Assembly: GCA_050246995.1 (NCBI GenBank)
Contig: JBFWVA010000005.1
Span: 1-64,000 of the forward strand
DNA length: 64,000 bases
DNA from: SHVO01 sp050246995
Lineage (GTDB): Bacteria; Pseudomonadota; Alphaproteobacteria; Rhodospirillales; Rhodospirillaceae
Reading direction: 5' to 3'
This document shows positions 51,046 through 60,275 of the stretch, in pieces. The notes beneath the pieces were generated by a model. The model was not told the DNA's origin, did no database searches, and was given only the letters and a program-made list of their open reading frames with translations. Each line of letters opens with the position of its first letter. The stretch's first letter is position 1. Made by a program: the position numbers and the translations under genes.

Positions 51046-51510
51046 TTAACGGGGCCCGCCGCCCGGGGCTTGCGAGCTGGACAGACGGCCAAGGTTGCCG
51101 ATCAGCTGTTCGATCAGGCTGAACTCGCGGCCCTTGGTCGGCGTCTCACGGCTGGCGACGTTCACGTTCTGCCCGTCCTCGAGACCCAGCTTGCGCACAT
51201 TCTTCAAGATGCCGCGCTCATCGAAGCTGATGGCGTAAACCGTGCGGTCGAGTTCGTGGTTCGGATAGAAGGCGTACTGTGTCGTGTGGGCGCTGATGTA
51301 ATACCAAGTCTCGTCATCGAACACGGCCGTCGTGGCCGGCGTGCCGAGAAGGCCTCGCACGTCCTGGCGGGTCTGTTCGCCGACGGAAAGCTGAGCCATG
51401 GCTTCGGGCGGCGGCAAATTACCACGCGCTTCGATGTCTTTGGCGCAACCGGCGAGCAAAGCGGTGCACAGGGCAAGAACGGCCGGGAGAGGCAAATGTC
51501 TGGTATTCAT
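51046..51510 (-). CDS. bamE: Outer-membrane assembly lipoprotein BamE
   Basis: Lipoprotein of 154 residues of the SmpA/OmlA family, a subunit of the BAM complex that folds beta-barrel proteins into the outer membrane. The signal ends in the lipobox LLAGC. The domain shows LSVGEQTRQDVRGLLGTPATTAVFDDETWYYIS, the typical BamE pattern. The tail after residue 115 is a polar extension. ATG 51510 is used; the frame opens at a TTG two codons earlier. It is divergent from the bc1 chaperone gene, a common alphaproteobacterial arrangement. Confidence 0.93.
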   Translation of the reverse strand: MNTRHLPLPAVLALCTALLAGCAKDIEARGNLPPPEAMAQLSVGEQTRQDVRGLLGTPATTAVFDDETWYYISAHTTQYAFYPNHELDRTVYAISFDERGILKNVRKLGLEDGQNVNVASRETPTKGREFSLIEQLIGNLGRLSSSQAPGGGPR

Positions 51511-51619
51511 GGGCAACCGTATTATATCAGGCCAAATATTAAGCCTAGCCCCTTGTTGTACCCTCCAGAATCATTACAACCGGGCTTATTCACAATCTTG
51601 AGAAGAGCACCCGCGCCTT

Positions 51620-52174
51620 ATGCCATTCGCGAGCTTTTTTAAGCGCCCCACTTTTAAGCAACGGGACACGACACCGGATCCGGTGGATGCCCTCTATGCG
51701 GCCCTGGTGCAGAAGGCGCGCGACCCCAAGTTCTATATGGACCTCGCGGTGCCCGACACCGTCGACGGCCGCTTCGATATGATCGTGATTCACGCCATGC
51801 TCGTAATGCGCCGTCTGCGTGAGAGCCCGGAGGAAGTGCGCACGACCGGTCAGCGCCTGTTTGATCTCATGTTCCTCGACATGGACCGCTCCTTGCGTGA
51901 GATGGGCGTCGGCGACATGAGCGTCGGCAAACACGTGAAGAAAATGGCGAAGGCGTTTTATGGCCGCGCCGCGGCTTATGAAATGGGCATGGACGGCGAG
52001 GCGGATCTTCTGCCCAACGTCATCAGTCTCAATCTTTATCGCCACAATGAGCCGCCCGCCGAGGCGCTCACGCGCATGGCGTCTTACTTACAGCGCGCCA
52101 GCGCCCACCTGGCGCGCCAGTCCGTCGCGGACATCGCCGCGGGTAAAATTGATTTCGCTGTGCCGGTCCAATGA
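51620..52174 (+). CDS. Ubiquinol-cytochrome c chaperone (CBP3-like)
   Basis: Protein of 184 residues of the ubiquinol-cytochrome c chaperone domain family (CBP3/UQCC1 type), which aids assembly of the cytochrome bc1 complex, presumably at the inner membrane. Signature: DPVDALYAALVQKARDPKFY, GRFDMIVIHAMLVMRRL, LFDLMFLDMDRSLREMGVGD and VGKHVKKMAKAFYGRAAAY. It overlaps the DUF177 gene by ATGA. Confidence 0.93.
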   Translation: MPFASFFKRPTFKQRDTTPDPVDALYAALVQKARDPKFYMDLAVPDTVDGRFDMIVIHAMLVMRRLRESPEEVRTTGQRLFDLMFLDMDRSLREMGVGDMSVGKHVKKMAKAFYGRAAAYEMGMDGEADLLPNVISLNLYRHNEPPAEALTRMASYLQRASAHLARQSVADIAAGKIDFAVPVQ

Positions 52175-52770
52175 CCATCACACCCAATCCCGACTTCGAA
52201 TTCTCCTTTCCGGTCGATGTCACGTCGTTGCCGGTGGCCGGGCGCCACTACGCGATCAAGGCCGATGAAGCGGCCCGCGCGCGGGTGGCGATCCGCCTCG
52301 GTCTTCAAGACGTCGGTGCGCTGACAGCGTCTTTTGAACTGATGCCCCGGGCCGGCGGGCTGGTGCGCGTGACCGGCACCGTCGAATCCACGGTCACGCA
52401 GACCTGTGTGGTTACATTGAAGCCTCTTCCGGCCGTTCTAGAGGAAGAGGTCGAAGTCACCTTTTCGACGTTTCCCCCTAAGCCCGCCCCGAATGCCTCA
52501 AAGGGAAAGGCGGGTAAGGCGGAGGAAGATGACGAGGAGCTGGTTGCGCTTGGGGAGGAAGACCCCCCTGAGGAGGCCCTGGACGGGCTTATTGACCTCG
52601 GCGAGCTGGCGGTCGAGTACATGGCCCTGGGCCTGGAACCCTATCCCAAGGCGCCCGGAGCGGCCTTTGACGATGCTGTTTGGACCGGGAAGGGGCAAAA
52701 AAGCGAACCAGAGAGCCCCTTTGCGGTTCTGGCGCAGCTCAAGAAAAAAGAGCCCCCCAAAGGCACCTAA
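52171..52770 (+). CDS. DUF177 (YceD-like) protein
   Basis: Protein of 199 residues preceding rpmF. YceD/DUF177 proteins are tied to 23S rRNA maturation in some bacteria and plants. Visible family parts: VRVTGTVESTVTQTCVVTLKPLPAVLEEEVEVTF and an acidic C-terminal half with DLGELAVEYMALGLEPYPKAPGAAF. The middle has a Lys/Asp/Glu-rich insert. Confidence 0.9.
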   Translation: MTITPNPDFEFSFPVDVTSLPVAGRHYAIKADEAARARVAIRLGLQDVGALTASFELMPRAGGLVRVTGTVESTVTQTCVVTLKPLPAVLEEEVEVTFSTFPPKPAPNASKGKAGKAEEDDEELVALGEEDPPEEALDGLIDLGELAVEYMALGLEPYPKAPGAAFDDAVWTGKGQKSEPESPFAVLAQLKKKEPPKGT

Positions 52771-52884
52771 CCGGGCGTTACGTGCTTGCGCCCCCGAAGC
52801 TTTTTCGCTATTTAGGCGCGCTTTCGGGCAGCCCCACGGTGGTTTGGCTAGTCCCGATGCATTTACATCACGAAAGATTCGACC

Positions 52885-53073
52885 ATGGCGGTCCCTAAAA
52901 AGAAAGTTTCCAAGTCTCGTCGCGACATGCGCCGTTCGCACCACGCGCTTAAGTCGTCCTCCCGCCAGGAGTGTCCGAACTGCGGCGAACTTAAGCGTCC
53001 GCACCACATGTGCGTTTCCTGCGGCCACTACGACGGCCGGGAAGTCGCTCCGCAGAGCGAGACTGTCGCTTAA
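52885..53073 (+). CDS. rpmF: 50S ribosomal protein L32
   Basis: Ribosomal protein of 62 residues. It begins AVPKKKVSKSRRDMRRSHHAL and carries four zinc-binding cysteines in CPNCGELKRPHHMCVSCG, so it is the zinc (C+) form. Position between DUF177 and plsX is the usual one. Confidence 0.97.
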   Translation: MAVPKKKVSKSRRDMRRSHHALKSSSRQECPNCGELKRPHHMCVSCGHYDGREVAPQSETVA

Positions 53074-53178
53074 CCGGCGGCCTATAATCTCTCCCAGTCG
53101 CGAGGCGCTTTTACCGTGCCTTTGACAATCCAAAGGGGGAGGGCTCGACATCGTGATGCGACTCTCTCGGGGGGCTAG

Positions 53179-54228
53179 GTGAGCGCACCACTCGTAATCT
53201 CGCTGGACGCCATGGGGGGCGATTACGCCCCCGAAATCGTGGTCAAGGGCGCGCGGCTGGCCCGCGTGCGCTACCCCGATGCGCGTTTCCTGTTTTTCGG
53301 CGATGAAGCAAAGATCGCGCCTTTCCTAAAGGCGGACGCGGCGCTTGCCGCCTGCTCGACCGTGCACCACACCGACCAGGCCGTGGCCGCCGACGCGAAA
53401 CCCAGCCAGGTCATCCGCTCCGGCCGCCAAACCAGCATGTGGAAGGCGATCGAGGCCGTGAAGAACGGCGACGCCGCGGGCGTCGTCTCGGCCGGCAACA
53501 CCGGCGCGCTCATGGCTATGGCTAAGTTGATCATGCGCCCGTTGCCGGGCATCGATCGTCCGGCCATCTGCGGCCTCTTCCCGACCAAGCTCGGCGAAAC
53601 CACGATGCTCGATCTCGGCGCGAATGCGCAGTGCGATGCGCGCAACCTCGTCGAATTCGCGGTGATGGGCGAATGTTTCGCCCGCGCGATCCTCGGTGTC
53701 GAGCGCCCGAGCGTCGGGCTTCTGAACATCGGCAGCGAAGACGCCAAGGGCACCGACATGCTGCGCGAGGCCAGTCAGATCCTGCGCAGTTCTCATCTGG
53801 ATATGGAATTCAAAGGCTTCATCGAAGGCGACGACATCACCAAGGGTACGGTGGATGTCGTGGTCACCGATGGTTTTACGGGCAACGTCGCCCTGAAGAC
53901 CGCCGAAGGCACGGCGAAGATGTTCGCCGCCTTCCTCAAGAACGCCATCAAAAGCTCGATTCTCGCGCAAATCGGCATGCTTCTCGCCAAGCCCGTCATT
54001 GCGCAAGTTGTGGCGCGCACCGACCCCCGCCGTTATAACGGTGCCTTGTTTGTCGGATTGAATGGCGTGGTCGTGAAAAGTCATGGCGGAACGGATTCGA
54101 TCGGTTTCGCCAATGCGATTGGTGTGGCCGTGGATATGATCGCGCGCGATCTCAACAGCAAGATCGCCGAGCAGCTTGCGCATATCGCCGCGCAGGAAGC
54201 CGTCATGGCCGAGGCGGCGAGCGAATGA
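53179..54228 (+). CDS. plsX: Phosphate acyltransferase PlsX
   Basis: Enzyme of 349 residues making acyl-phosphate from acyl-ACP for the first step of phospholipid synthesis. Signature: LVISLDAMGGDYAPEIVVKGA, SAGNTGALMAMAK, LLNIGSEDAKGTDMLREA and VVTDGFTGNVALKTAEGTAKM. Start is GTG 53179. It overlaps fabH by ATGA. Confidence 0.96.
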   Translation: MSAPLVISLDAMGGDYAPEIVVKGARLARVRYPDARFLFFGDEAKIAPFLKADAALAACSTVHHTDQAVAADAKPSQVIRSGRQTSMWKAIEAVKNGDAAGVVSAGNTGALMAMAKLIMRPLPGIDRPAICGLFPTKLGETTMLDLGANAQCDARNLVEFAVMGECFARAILGVERPSVGLLNIGSEDAKGTDMLREASQILRSSHLDMEFKGFIEGDDITKGTVDVVVTDGFTGNVALKTAEGTAKMFAAFLKNAIKSSILAQIGMLLAKPVIAQVVARTDPRRYNGALFVGLNGVVVKSHGGTDSIGFANAIGVAVDMIARDLNSKIAEQLAHIAAQEAVMAEAASE

Positions 54229-55199
54229 CCATCCGTTCCGTGATCGCCGGCGTCGGCGCCTATCTTCCGGAAAAAGTCCTCACCAACCAAGAACTCGCCG
54301 AGCGCGTCGATACGTCCGATGAGTGGATTGTTGAGCGCTCAGGCATCCGCAAACGCCATATCGCCGCCGACGATCAGAAGACCTCCGATCTCGCCATCGC
54401 CGCCGTGCGCCAGGCGCTGGCTGCGGCTGGGAAAGAAGGTCACGAGGTCGACCTCTTTGTTGTTGCGACAGCGACGCCCGACCAGACATTCCCCGCCACC
54501 GCCGCCCGTGTGCAGGCCGCAGTGGGCCGTCCCGGTGTGCCCGCGTTCGACCTGCAAGCGGTGTGCTCAGGCTTCGTCTACGGTCTCGCCGTGGTCGACA
54601 ATTTCATCCGCGCGGGCCAGGCAAAATGCGCCGTGCTTGTGGGCGCGGAAACCTTCTCGCGTATTCTCGACTGGAAAGATCGAACCACCTGCGTGCTGTT
54701 CGGTGACGGCGCCGGCGCTATCGTGGTGACCGCCGAAGAAGGGAAGGGGACGACCGCCGATCGCGGCATCCTCTCGACGCATCTGCATTCCGACGGACGC
54801 CATCACGACATGCTGTATGTCGACGGCGGTCCTTCCTCGACGCAGACCACGGGAAATGTGGTCATGAAGGGTAAGGAAGTTTTCAAGCACGCGGTCGTCA
54901 ATCTCGCCGAAGCCGTGCGTGAAGCGCTCGCCGCCAACAATGTCAGCATTGAGCAAGTCGACTGGCTGGTGCCGCATCAGGCCAATAAACGCATCCTCGA
55001 CAGCACCGCGCACAAGCTGGGCATGGACCCGAGCAAGGTGATCGTGACCGTCCAGGAGCACGCCAATACCTCCGCGGCCTCGATTCCCTTGGCCCTGCAC
55101 GCCGGCATCGCCGATGGGCGAATCAAGCCGGGCAATCTGGTCCTCCTCGAGGCGATGGGCGGCGGCTTTACCTGGGGTTCGGCGCTGGTTCGTATGTAA
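54225..55199 (+). CDS. fabH: 3-oxoacyl-ACP synthase III
   Basis: Condensing enzyme of 324 residues starting fatty-acid chains from acetyl-CoA and malonyl-ACP. The catalytic triad is complete: C114 in DLQAVCSGFVYGL, H251 in VPHQANKRIL and N281 in EHANTSAAS. Length is standard. The plsX-fabH-ihfA order is conserved in alphaproteobacteria. Confidence 0.97.
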   Translation: MTIRSVIAGVGAYLPEKVLTNQELAERVDTSDEWIVERSGIRKRHIAADDQKTSDLAIAAVRQALAAAGKEGHEVDLFVVATATPDQTFPATAARVQAAVGRPGVPAFDLQAVCSGFVYGLAVVDNFIRAGQAKCAVLVGAETFSRILDWKDRTTCVLFGDGAGAIVVTAEEGKGTTADRGILSTHLHSDGRHHDMLYVDGGPSSTQTTGNVVMKGKEVFKHAVVNLAEAVREALAANNVSIEQVDWLVPHQANKRILDSTAHKLGMDPSKVIVTVQEHANTSAASIPLALHAGIADGRIKPGNLVLLEAMGGGFTWGSALVRM

Positions 55200-55289
55200 T
55201 TTGGCTATAATCTTGCGGCATTTTCAACCGCAGGATGATAATTTTAGCCAGTCTGCCTCTAAAGCCTTGTTTCTCATAGAGAACCTGTA

Positions 55290-55318
55290 TTGACGGAATC
55301 AGGGGGCTCCTTTAACCT
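55290..55318 (+). promoter_or_regulatory. Candidate promoter of ihfA
   Basis: TTGACG (55290-55295), a 17-base spacer and TAACCT (55313-55318), about 40 bases before the ihfA start. A good -35 box with a moderate -10; it would let ihfA be transcribed apart from fabH. Confidence 0.4.
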
Positions 55319-55356
55319 CTTGTTTTAACGCCTTTTCTTATGAAGGAGCGCGTTCG

Positions 55357-55692
55357 ATGGGCGAGACCATTACCCGCGCACAGTTGAGCGAGGCCATCTA
55401 CCAAGAGGTTGGCCTCTCGCGGAATGAATCGGCCGACCTGCTGGAACTCGTGTTGAACGAGATCACACAGGCGTTGCTGCGCAATGAAACCGTGAAGATC
55501 TCTTCGTTCGGAAGCTTCTCCGTTCGGCAAAAAGGCCAGCGTATCGGCCGCAATCCGAAGACCGGCGAGGAAGTTCCCATTCTCCCGCGTAAAGTGCTGG
55601 TCTTCCGTCCGTCGCAGCTTCTGAAGGCGCGCATCCGCCAAGGTCACGCCGCGCAAGCGAAAGCTCAGGCAACACCGGCGCCCGCCGAATAA
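55357..55692 (+). CDS. ihfA: Integration host factor subunit alpha
   Basis: DNA-bending protein of 111 residues, partner of IhfB. Signature: TRAQLSEAIYQEVGLSRNES, VKISSFGSFSVRQKGQRIGRNPKTGEEVPI and the beta-arm region with the intercalating Pro (RNPKTG). A ~15-residue Ala/Gln-rich tail is added at the end. Ribosome site GAAGGAG. Confidence 0.96.
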   Translation: MGETITRAQLSEAIYQEVGLSRNESADLLELVLNEITQALLRNETVKISSFGSFSVRQKGQRIGRNPKTGEEVPILPRKVLVFRPSQLLKARIRQGHAAQAKAQATPAPAE

Positions 55693-55704
55693 CGGCGCCT
55701 GCAC

Positions 55705-56163
55705 GTGGCGAGCGACGAACTCTTTCCTGCAGAAGATTCCGAAACCTCCGGCGCGCGCACCGGGAAGTCCGACGCGGCTTTCCGCACCATCAGCGAAGTC
55801 GCCGACGACCTTGATGTACCGCAGCATGTCCTGCGTTTCTGGGAAACCAAATTCACGCAAGTGAAACCGCTGAAGCGCGGTGGTGGGCGGCGCTATTACC
55901 GGCCGGAAGACATCGTTCTCCTGAAGCGGATCCGCGCGCTGCTCTACACCGACGGCATGACCATCCGCGGCGTGCAGAAGTTGCTCCGCGAAAGCGGCGC
56001 CAAAGGTCTGATCAGCGAGCCGGTCGCTCCGGTGCCGGCGGCCCCTATTGAGGCGGCCCCCGTTTCCGAGGCGCCGGTCTATGCCGCGCCGCGCCACGAC
56101 ATGCGCCAATTGCTGGGCGAACTGACCGCCATGCGGGACGAACTGCGCGCCGTACTGCGCTGA
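55705..56163 (+). CDS. MerR-family transcriptional regulator
   Basis: Regulator of 152 residues from GTG 55705, directly after ihfA. The MerR winged-helix domain (about 27-95) reads RTISEVADDLDVPQHVLRFWETKFTQVKP and then GGRRYYRPEDIVLLKRIRALLYTDGMTIRGVQKLL. A Pro/Ala linker and a short C-terminal helix follow, without metal-binding cysteines. The ihfA-merR pair is conserved in alphaproteobacteria; its targets are not known. Confidence 0.92.
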   Translation: MASDELFPAEDSETSGARTGKSDAAFRTISEVADDLDVPQHVLRFWETKFTQVKPLKRGGGRRYYRPEDIVLLKRIRALLYTDGMTIRGVQKLLRESGAKGLISEPVAPVPAAPIEAAPVSEAPVYAAPRHDMRQLLGELTAMRDELRAVLR

Positions 56164-56261
56164 AATTTCGAACAGAACAGGCGTTGTTTTGCCGGGCGCT
56201 GCTGTCTATAGTCCCGCCGCGCCGGAAAGCCCCCCATCTTTCAAAGCTTTCCTGGCCGTGT

Positions 56262-56338
56262 CGGGGCGTAGCGCAGCCTGGTAGCGCACCAGACTGGGGG
56301 TCTGGTGGTCGTGGGTTCAAATCCCGCCGCCCCGACCA
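56262..56338 (+). tRNA. tRNA-Pro (anticodon GGG)
   Basis: A complete 77-base cloverleaf: acceptor arm CGGGGCG pairing with CGCCCCG, D arm with AGCGCAGCCTGGTAGCGC, anticodon stem CCAGA/TCTGG around loop CTGGGGG (anticodon GGG) and T-arm GTGGGTTCAAATCCCGC. The encoded 3' end is ACCA. It reads GGC-family proline codons CCC/CCU. Confidence 0.96.
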
Positions 56339-56493
56339 TTTTTCCCTCATCGCTGATCTTGAAGTTGATGCGTAAGCGTACGTGCGCGTGCATTCTATCT
56401 TCTCGCCATCCCTGGCTCGTTCGGGGATTTACCGCAGGCGCTAAGCTTTAGGGCGATCGGCGATGCGACCGTTCGAATCCCCGGAGAAAAAAT

Positions 56494-57162
56494 ATGAACG
56501 GCGTATCAAACGCCCGGCTTGCCGGACTTTTTTATTTTGTCGTGGTCGTCACGGGGCTTTTCAGCCTCGCTTATGTGCCGTCGCGCATCGCGGTTGCCGG
56601 CGACAGCGCGGCTACGGTGGCGAATATCATGGCAATGGAGTCGCTGTTCCGCGCCGGAATCGCGGCCAGCATCCTTTGCTATCTCGCGTTTCTTCTGCTT
56701 CCGCTCCCGCTCTATCGCCTGCTCGAATCCAGCGGACCTGTTACGGCACGGCTGATGGTGCTTTTCGCAATCGTCAGCGTGCCCATGGCGCTGCTTAATC
56801 TCGGCAACGATCTGGATGTTCTCACCGCGCTCCGCTTAGGAGACCCTGCGCAGGCCGCCGCGCATCTCGCCGCGTCCCGCAATGGCCAGATCTTTGTCCA
56901 GTTGTTCTGGGGTCTGTGGCTGTTTCCGTTGGGCCTGTTGATCTTTCGCTCGGGGGCGATCCCCCGCGTGTTCGGCGTGCTTCTGATGTTCGGCTGCCTG
57001 AGTTACTGCATCAGGGTTTTTGGACTGGTTCTGGTTGCCGACTACGCCGGCATTCCAGGCGTTCGTTACATTTCGATTCCCGGCAGCCTGGGGGAAATCG
57101 GCACATGTCTTTGGTTGCTATTGATGGGCGCGCGATCCCCAACCGCATCCCGCGGTGAATGA
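56494..57162 (+). CDS. DUF4386 membrane protein
   Basis: Membrane protein of 222 residues with about six hydrophobic segments and a GGAG ribosome site. The N-terminus ARLAGLFYFVVVVTGLFSLAYVPSRI and LFWGLWLFPLGLLIFRSG with PRVFGVLLMFGCLSYC fit the DUF4386 family, whose function is unknown. It stands alone between tRNA-Pro and the hybrid kinase gene. Confidence 0.85.
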   Translation: MNGVSNARLAGLFYFVVVVTGLFSLAYVPSRIAVAGDSAATVANIMAMESLFRAGIAASILCYLAFLLLPLPLYRLLESSGPVTARLMVLFAIVSVPMALLNLGNDLDVLTALRLGDPAQAAAHLAASRNGQIFVQLFWGLWLFPLGLLIFRSGAIPRVFGVLLMFGCLSYCIRVFGLVLVADYAGIPGVRYISIPGSLGEIGTCLWLLLMGARSPTASRGE

Positions 57163-57434
57163 AAGCGCCGGCCGCTCAATCTCGCCGAACTCATTCGCGC
57201 TGTAAGCGCGGCGCGCGGAACCTTATAGGTTCGATTCAAAATCACTCCACGCTTTGGAAACGCTATCCGATTCCACGCTGGGGTATCCGCGGATTGCGCT
57301 TTCTAATTCACTGTGAAATATGCTTTTGAATAGGCCGTGACGGTACGCCCGTCGCTCAGCGCGCGTACGGGGAGGCCAACATCGCGCTTCATAAGTGGTT
57401 TTCGCCGAGGCAAGGGCCGCGCGCGCGCTTCGGC

Positions 57435-59927
57435 ATGGCCGATGCGGCGTGGTGCGCGCTGATATCACTCGCCTACGTCGCGGCTGCGCAAGTTGGCTTT
57501 TCACTGGCCTTCGCCACCAAACAGGTCACCGCGGTGTGGCCGCCCACGGGCATTGCGCTCGCCGCGCTTTTGCTGCGCGGTCCCGCCGTGTGGCCGGGCA
57601 TTTTTGTCGGGGCCCTTGTCAGCAACGCTCTGAGCGACGAACCATTTGCCGCGGCGGCGGGGATTGCCGTTGGTAATACAGCGGCGCCTCTTCTCGGGTG
57701 GTGGCTCTTGCAACGCGCGGCGCAGTTCGACGTGCGCCTTGAAAAGCTGCCGGACGTTTTAAGGTTCACGCTTCTGGGTGTGGCCTTTCCCATGATCGTG
57801 AGCGCCACCAACGGCGTGATCAACCTGGCCATCGCCGAAATTATCACGTGGAGGTCCATTCCGGCGGTTTGGTGGGTGTGGTGGGTTGGCGATGCGATGG
57901 GCGCATTATTGGTTGCGCCCGTCATCCTCGCATGGTGCACGAGCGGCGACGGTACGCGTACGAAATCGCGTGTAGTTGAGTTGCTTGTCGTCGTCGCTGC
58001 CCTCGTCGGGGTCTCGGGCCTTTCGTTCTCGACAGCTCTTCCGTTGGCCTATCCTGTTTTTCCGTTGTTGATCTGGATCGCCTTGCGCTTCGAGCTGCGG
58101 GTCAGTTCCGCCGCCATTCTCGTCGTGTCGGCGGTGGCGGTTTGGCAAACGATCCACGATCGAGGGCCGTTTGCGGTCGGTTCGCTCGATCGGCAGATGA
58201 TCACGCTCGTCACGTTCATGGCGGTGCTCGCGCTCACGACACTCATTCTAGGCGCGGTGTCGGCTGAGAGGCGCGCCGCGGAGGCGGCCCTGCGTAAAGC
58301 CAACGACGATCTGGAGGTGCGGGTCCAGGGTCGCACCGAGGCATTACGGGCGAGCGAGAACTATTTTCGAAACGCGTTCGAAACCGCCCCTCATGGCATG
58401 GCGCTTGTCTCGCCCGAGGGGCGCTGGATCCGGGTGAATAAGGCGCTTTGCGAGTTCCTTGGCTACAGTGAGCAGGAATTGTTCGCGGGCGACTTCAAGA
58501 AAATCACGCACGTTGACGACCTCGCCGCCGACCTGGCGCAGGCGGAAAAGCTGCTGGCAGGGGAAATCCACACCTATCAGATGGAGAAGCGCTATCTCCA
58601 TCGGAAAGGTCACTATGTGTGGGGTTTGCTCAGTGGCTCACTCGTAAGGGATAGCCAGGGCGCGCCTGTGAACTTCGTGGCGCAGGTCATTGATATCGAT
58701 CGCCGTAAGCGCGTCGAGGACGCACTCATAGACGCCCGCACCGCCGCGGAAGCCGCGAACCAGGCCAAGGACCGATTCCTGGCCGTAATGAGCCATGAAT
58801 TGCGCACGCCGATGACCGGCATTTTGGGAATGTCCGATCTTTTGTTCACGACCCCGCTTAACCCGGAGCAGGAGAAATACACGCAGACCCTGGCGCGCTC
58901 TGCCCGCGGACTGCTCAACCTGCTGAACGATATCCTCGATTTCTCGAAGATCGAAGCCGGTCAGCTTCAGATCGAACGGGCGCCGCTCCTGGTGCCGGAA
59001 GTCCTTGGCGACATTCGCGACCTCTTCGCAGGACCAGGGGCGGAAAAGGGGCTCGCGATTACAATGCACGCGGCGCCGGAGCTTCAAGCGCGCGTCATGG
59101 GTGACGCGGCGCGCGTGCGGCAGGTGGTCTCGAACTTCATTAGCAACGCCATCAAATTCACCAACGAAGGGACCATTACAGTCAGGGCGGAGGAGCAGAT
59201 CACAGGCCGTGCGCCTTTGCTCAAGATCTCCGTGACCGATACGGGCGTTGGAATTCCCCCCGAAGCGACAAGCCGCTTATTTCAGCCGTTCGCCCAGGCC
59301 GACGTCAGCATCACGCGCAAATTTGGCGGCACGGGGTTGGGGCTCGCCATTTCGCGTAACCTTGCGCGCGCGATGGGCGGGGACATCCAGGTCGCAAGCG
59401 AGGTTGGAAAGGGGTCAACGTTCACACTTTTAATCCCGCTTGAGTACGAAGCTGGCGGTGCCGTGAAGTCCCCGGCGGACGCCGCTCAAGCGGCCCCTTC
59501 CGTTGACGTTCGGCCGGCCGCTGCCGCGCGGAAGCCGCTCAAGGTTTTGCTCGCCGAAGACAATGCAACCACGCGCATGCTCGTCACCGCCATGCTGGGC
59601 AAAATGGGCGACACGATTACCGCGGTCGGCGACGGGACCGAGGCTGTTGCCGCCGTGAAAGCGCATGCCTACGATATCATCCTCATGGACATGCAGATGC
59701 CCATCATGGATGGGCCTGATGCGATCGCGGCGATACGCGAGATCGAACGCGGCCGGGGCGACAGCAGTCCCGTACCGATTATCGCTTTAACCGCCGATGT
59801 CACGCTCGAAGGCCAGCAGAATTACCTCCGCTCGGGCGCGGACGCTTTCATAGGAAAGCCGGTGAATTGGAAAGCCTTAGCCGCTGAAATGGATCGTCTG
59901 ACAGGCCTCGCGGGCAGAGCTCTGTAG
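57435..59927 (+). CDS. MASE1 hybrid sensor histidine kinase/response regulator
   Basis: Protein of 830 residues. Order: MASE1 membrane sensor domain (eight helices, about 1-280, with VWPPTGIALAALLLRG), PAS domain (about 310-430), HisKA with the phospho-accepting H454 (FLAVMSHELRTPMTG), HATPase (DTGVGIPPEATSRLFQPFAQAD and GGTGLGLAISRNLARAMGG) and a C-terminal receiver with D752 (IILMDMQMP) and K in GKPVNW. All motifs look active. No output regulator or Hpt is encoded beside it, so it probably signals through an unlinked partner. ATG 57435 lacks a ribosome site; an in-frame ATC at 57381 has GGGGAGG upstream. Confidence 0.92.
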   Translation: MADAAWCALISLAYVAAAQVGFSLAFATKQVTAVWPPTGIALAALLLRGPAVWPGIFVGALVSNALSDEPFAAAAGIAVGNTAAPLLGWWLLQRAAQFDVRLEKLPDVLRFTLLGVAFPMIVSATNGVINLAIAEIITWRSIPAVWWVWWVGDAMGALLVAPVILAWCTSGDGTRTKSRVVELLVVVAALVGVSGLSFSTALPLAYPVFPLLIWIALRFELRVSSAAILVVSAVAVWQTIHDRGPFAVGSLDRQMITLVTFMAVLALTTLILGAVSAERRAAEAALRKANDDLEVRVQGRTEALRASENYFRNAFETAPHGMALVSPEGRWIRVNKALCEFLGYSEQELFAGDFKKITHVDDLAADLAQAEKLLAGEIHTYQMEKRYLHRKGHYVWGLLSGSLVRDSQGAPVNFVAQVIDIDRRKRVEDALIDARTAAEAANQAKDRFLAVMSHELRTPMTGILGMSDLLFTTPLNPEQEKYTQTLARSARGLLNLLNDILDFSKIEAGQLQIERAPLLVPEVLGDIRDLFAGPGAEKGLAITMHAAPELQARVMGDAARVRQVVSNFISNAIKFTNEGTITVRAEEQITGRAPLLKISVTDTGVGIPPEATSRLFQPFAQADVSITRKFGGTGLGLAISRNLARAMGGDIQVASEVGKGSTFTLLIPLEYEAGGAVKSPADAAQAAPSVDVRPAAAARKPLKVLLAEDNATTRMLVTAMLGKMGDTITAVGDGTEAVAAVKAHAYDIILMDMQMPIMDGPDAIAAIREIERGRGDSSPVPIIALTADVTLEGQQNYLRSGADAFIGKPVNWKALAAEMDRLTGLAGRAL

Positions 59928-60275
59928 AAGCGATGAATTCGGCTCGACGCGAAGCGAAGCGCGGCCTCGACAGTTCGGATGTCCTTGCGATAACGACCTT
60001 GCCGTAAGAGGCAAATCCGCGAGCGGCGTATTTTTCAACGCAGTCCGAACCCTTGTTGCGAAGATTGCGCGTGGACTCGCCATGCGCGCGATTTTGCAAT
60101 GCACAAAACATTTCCCGACTTTCGCCATCCGCTGACGCGCATCATGGCGCCGGCACAGGCAAGGGAGATATGCTCCGAATTATACTCTCTTCTTTGGACT
60201 GCGTACCAAATAGGGAAGCCCTCATCCCCGCACGAAGGTTTGCACGCTAAGATCGCGGGACCGGAGGGAGCTCTG
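59928..60275. other. Intergenic region after the hybrid kinase
   Basis: About 350 bases without a convincing gene on either strand. The small minus-strand frames here (59848-60292) show no recognisable domain or ribosome site. Only the GGAGGGAG site of the next gene (60263-60270) stands out. Confidence 0.5.

Noticed and set aside
56471..56486. GTTCGAATCCCC element after tRNA-Pro
   Set aside because: Looks like a T-loop but has no pairing stem or acceptor end, and does not match the T-arm of the tRNA-Pro; taken as chance.
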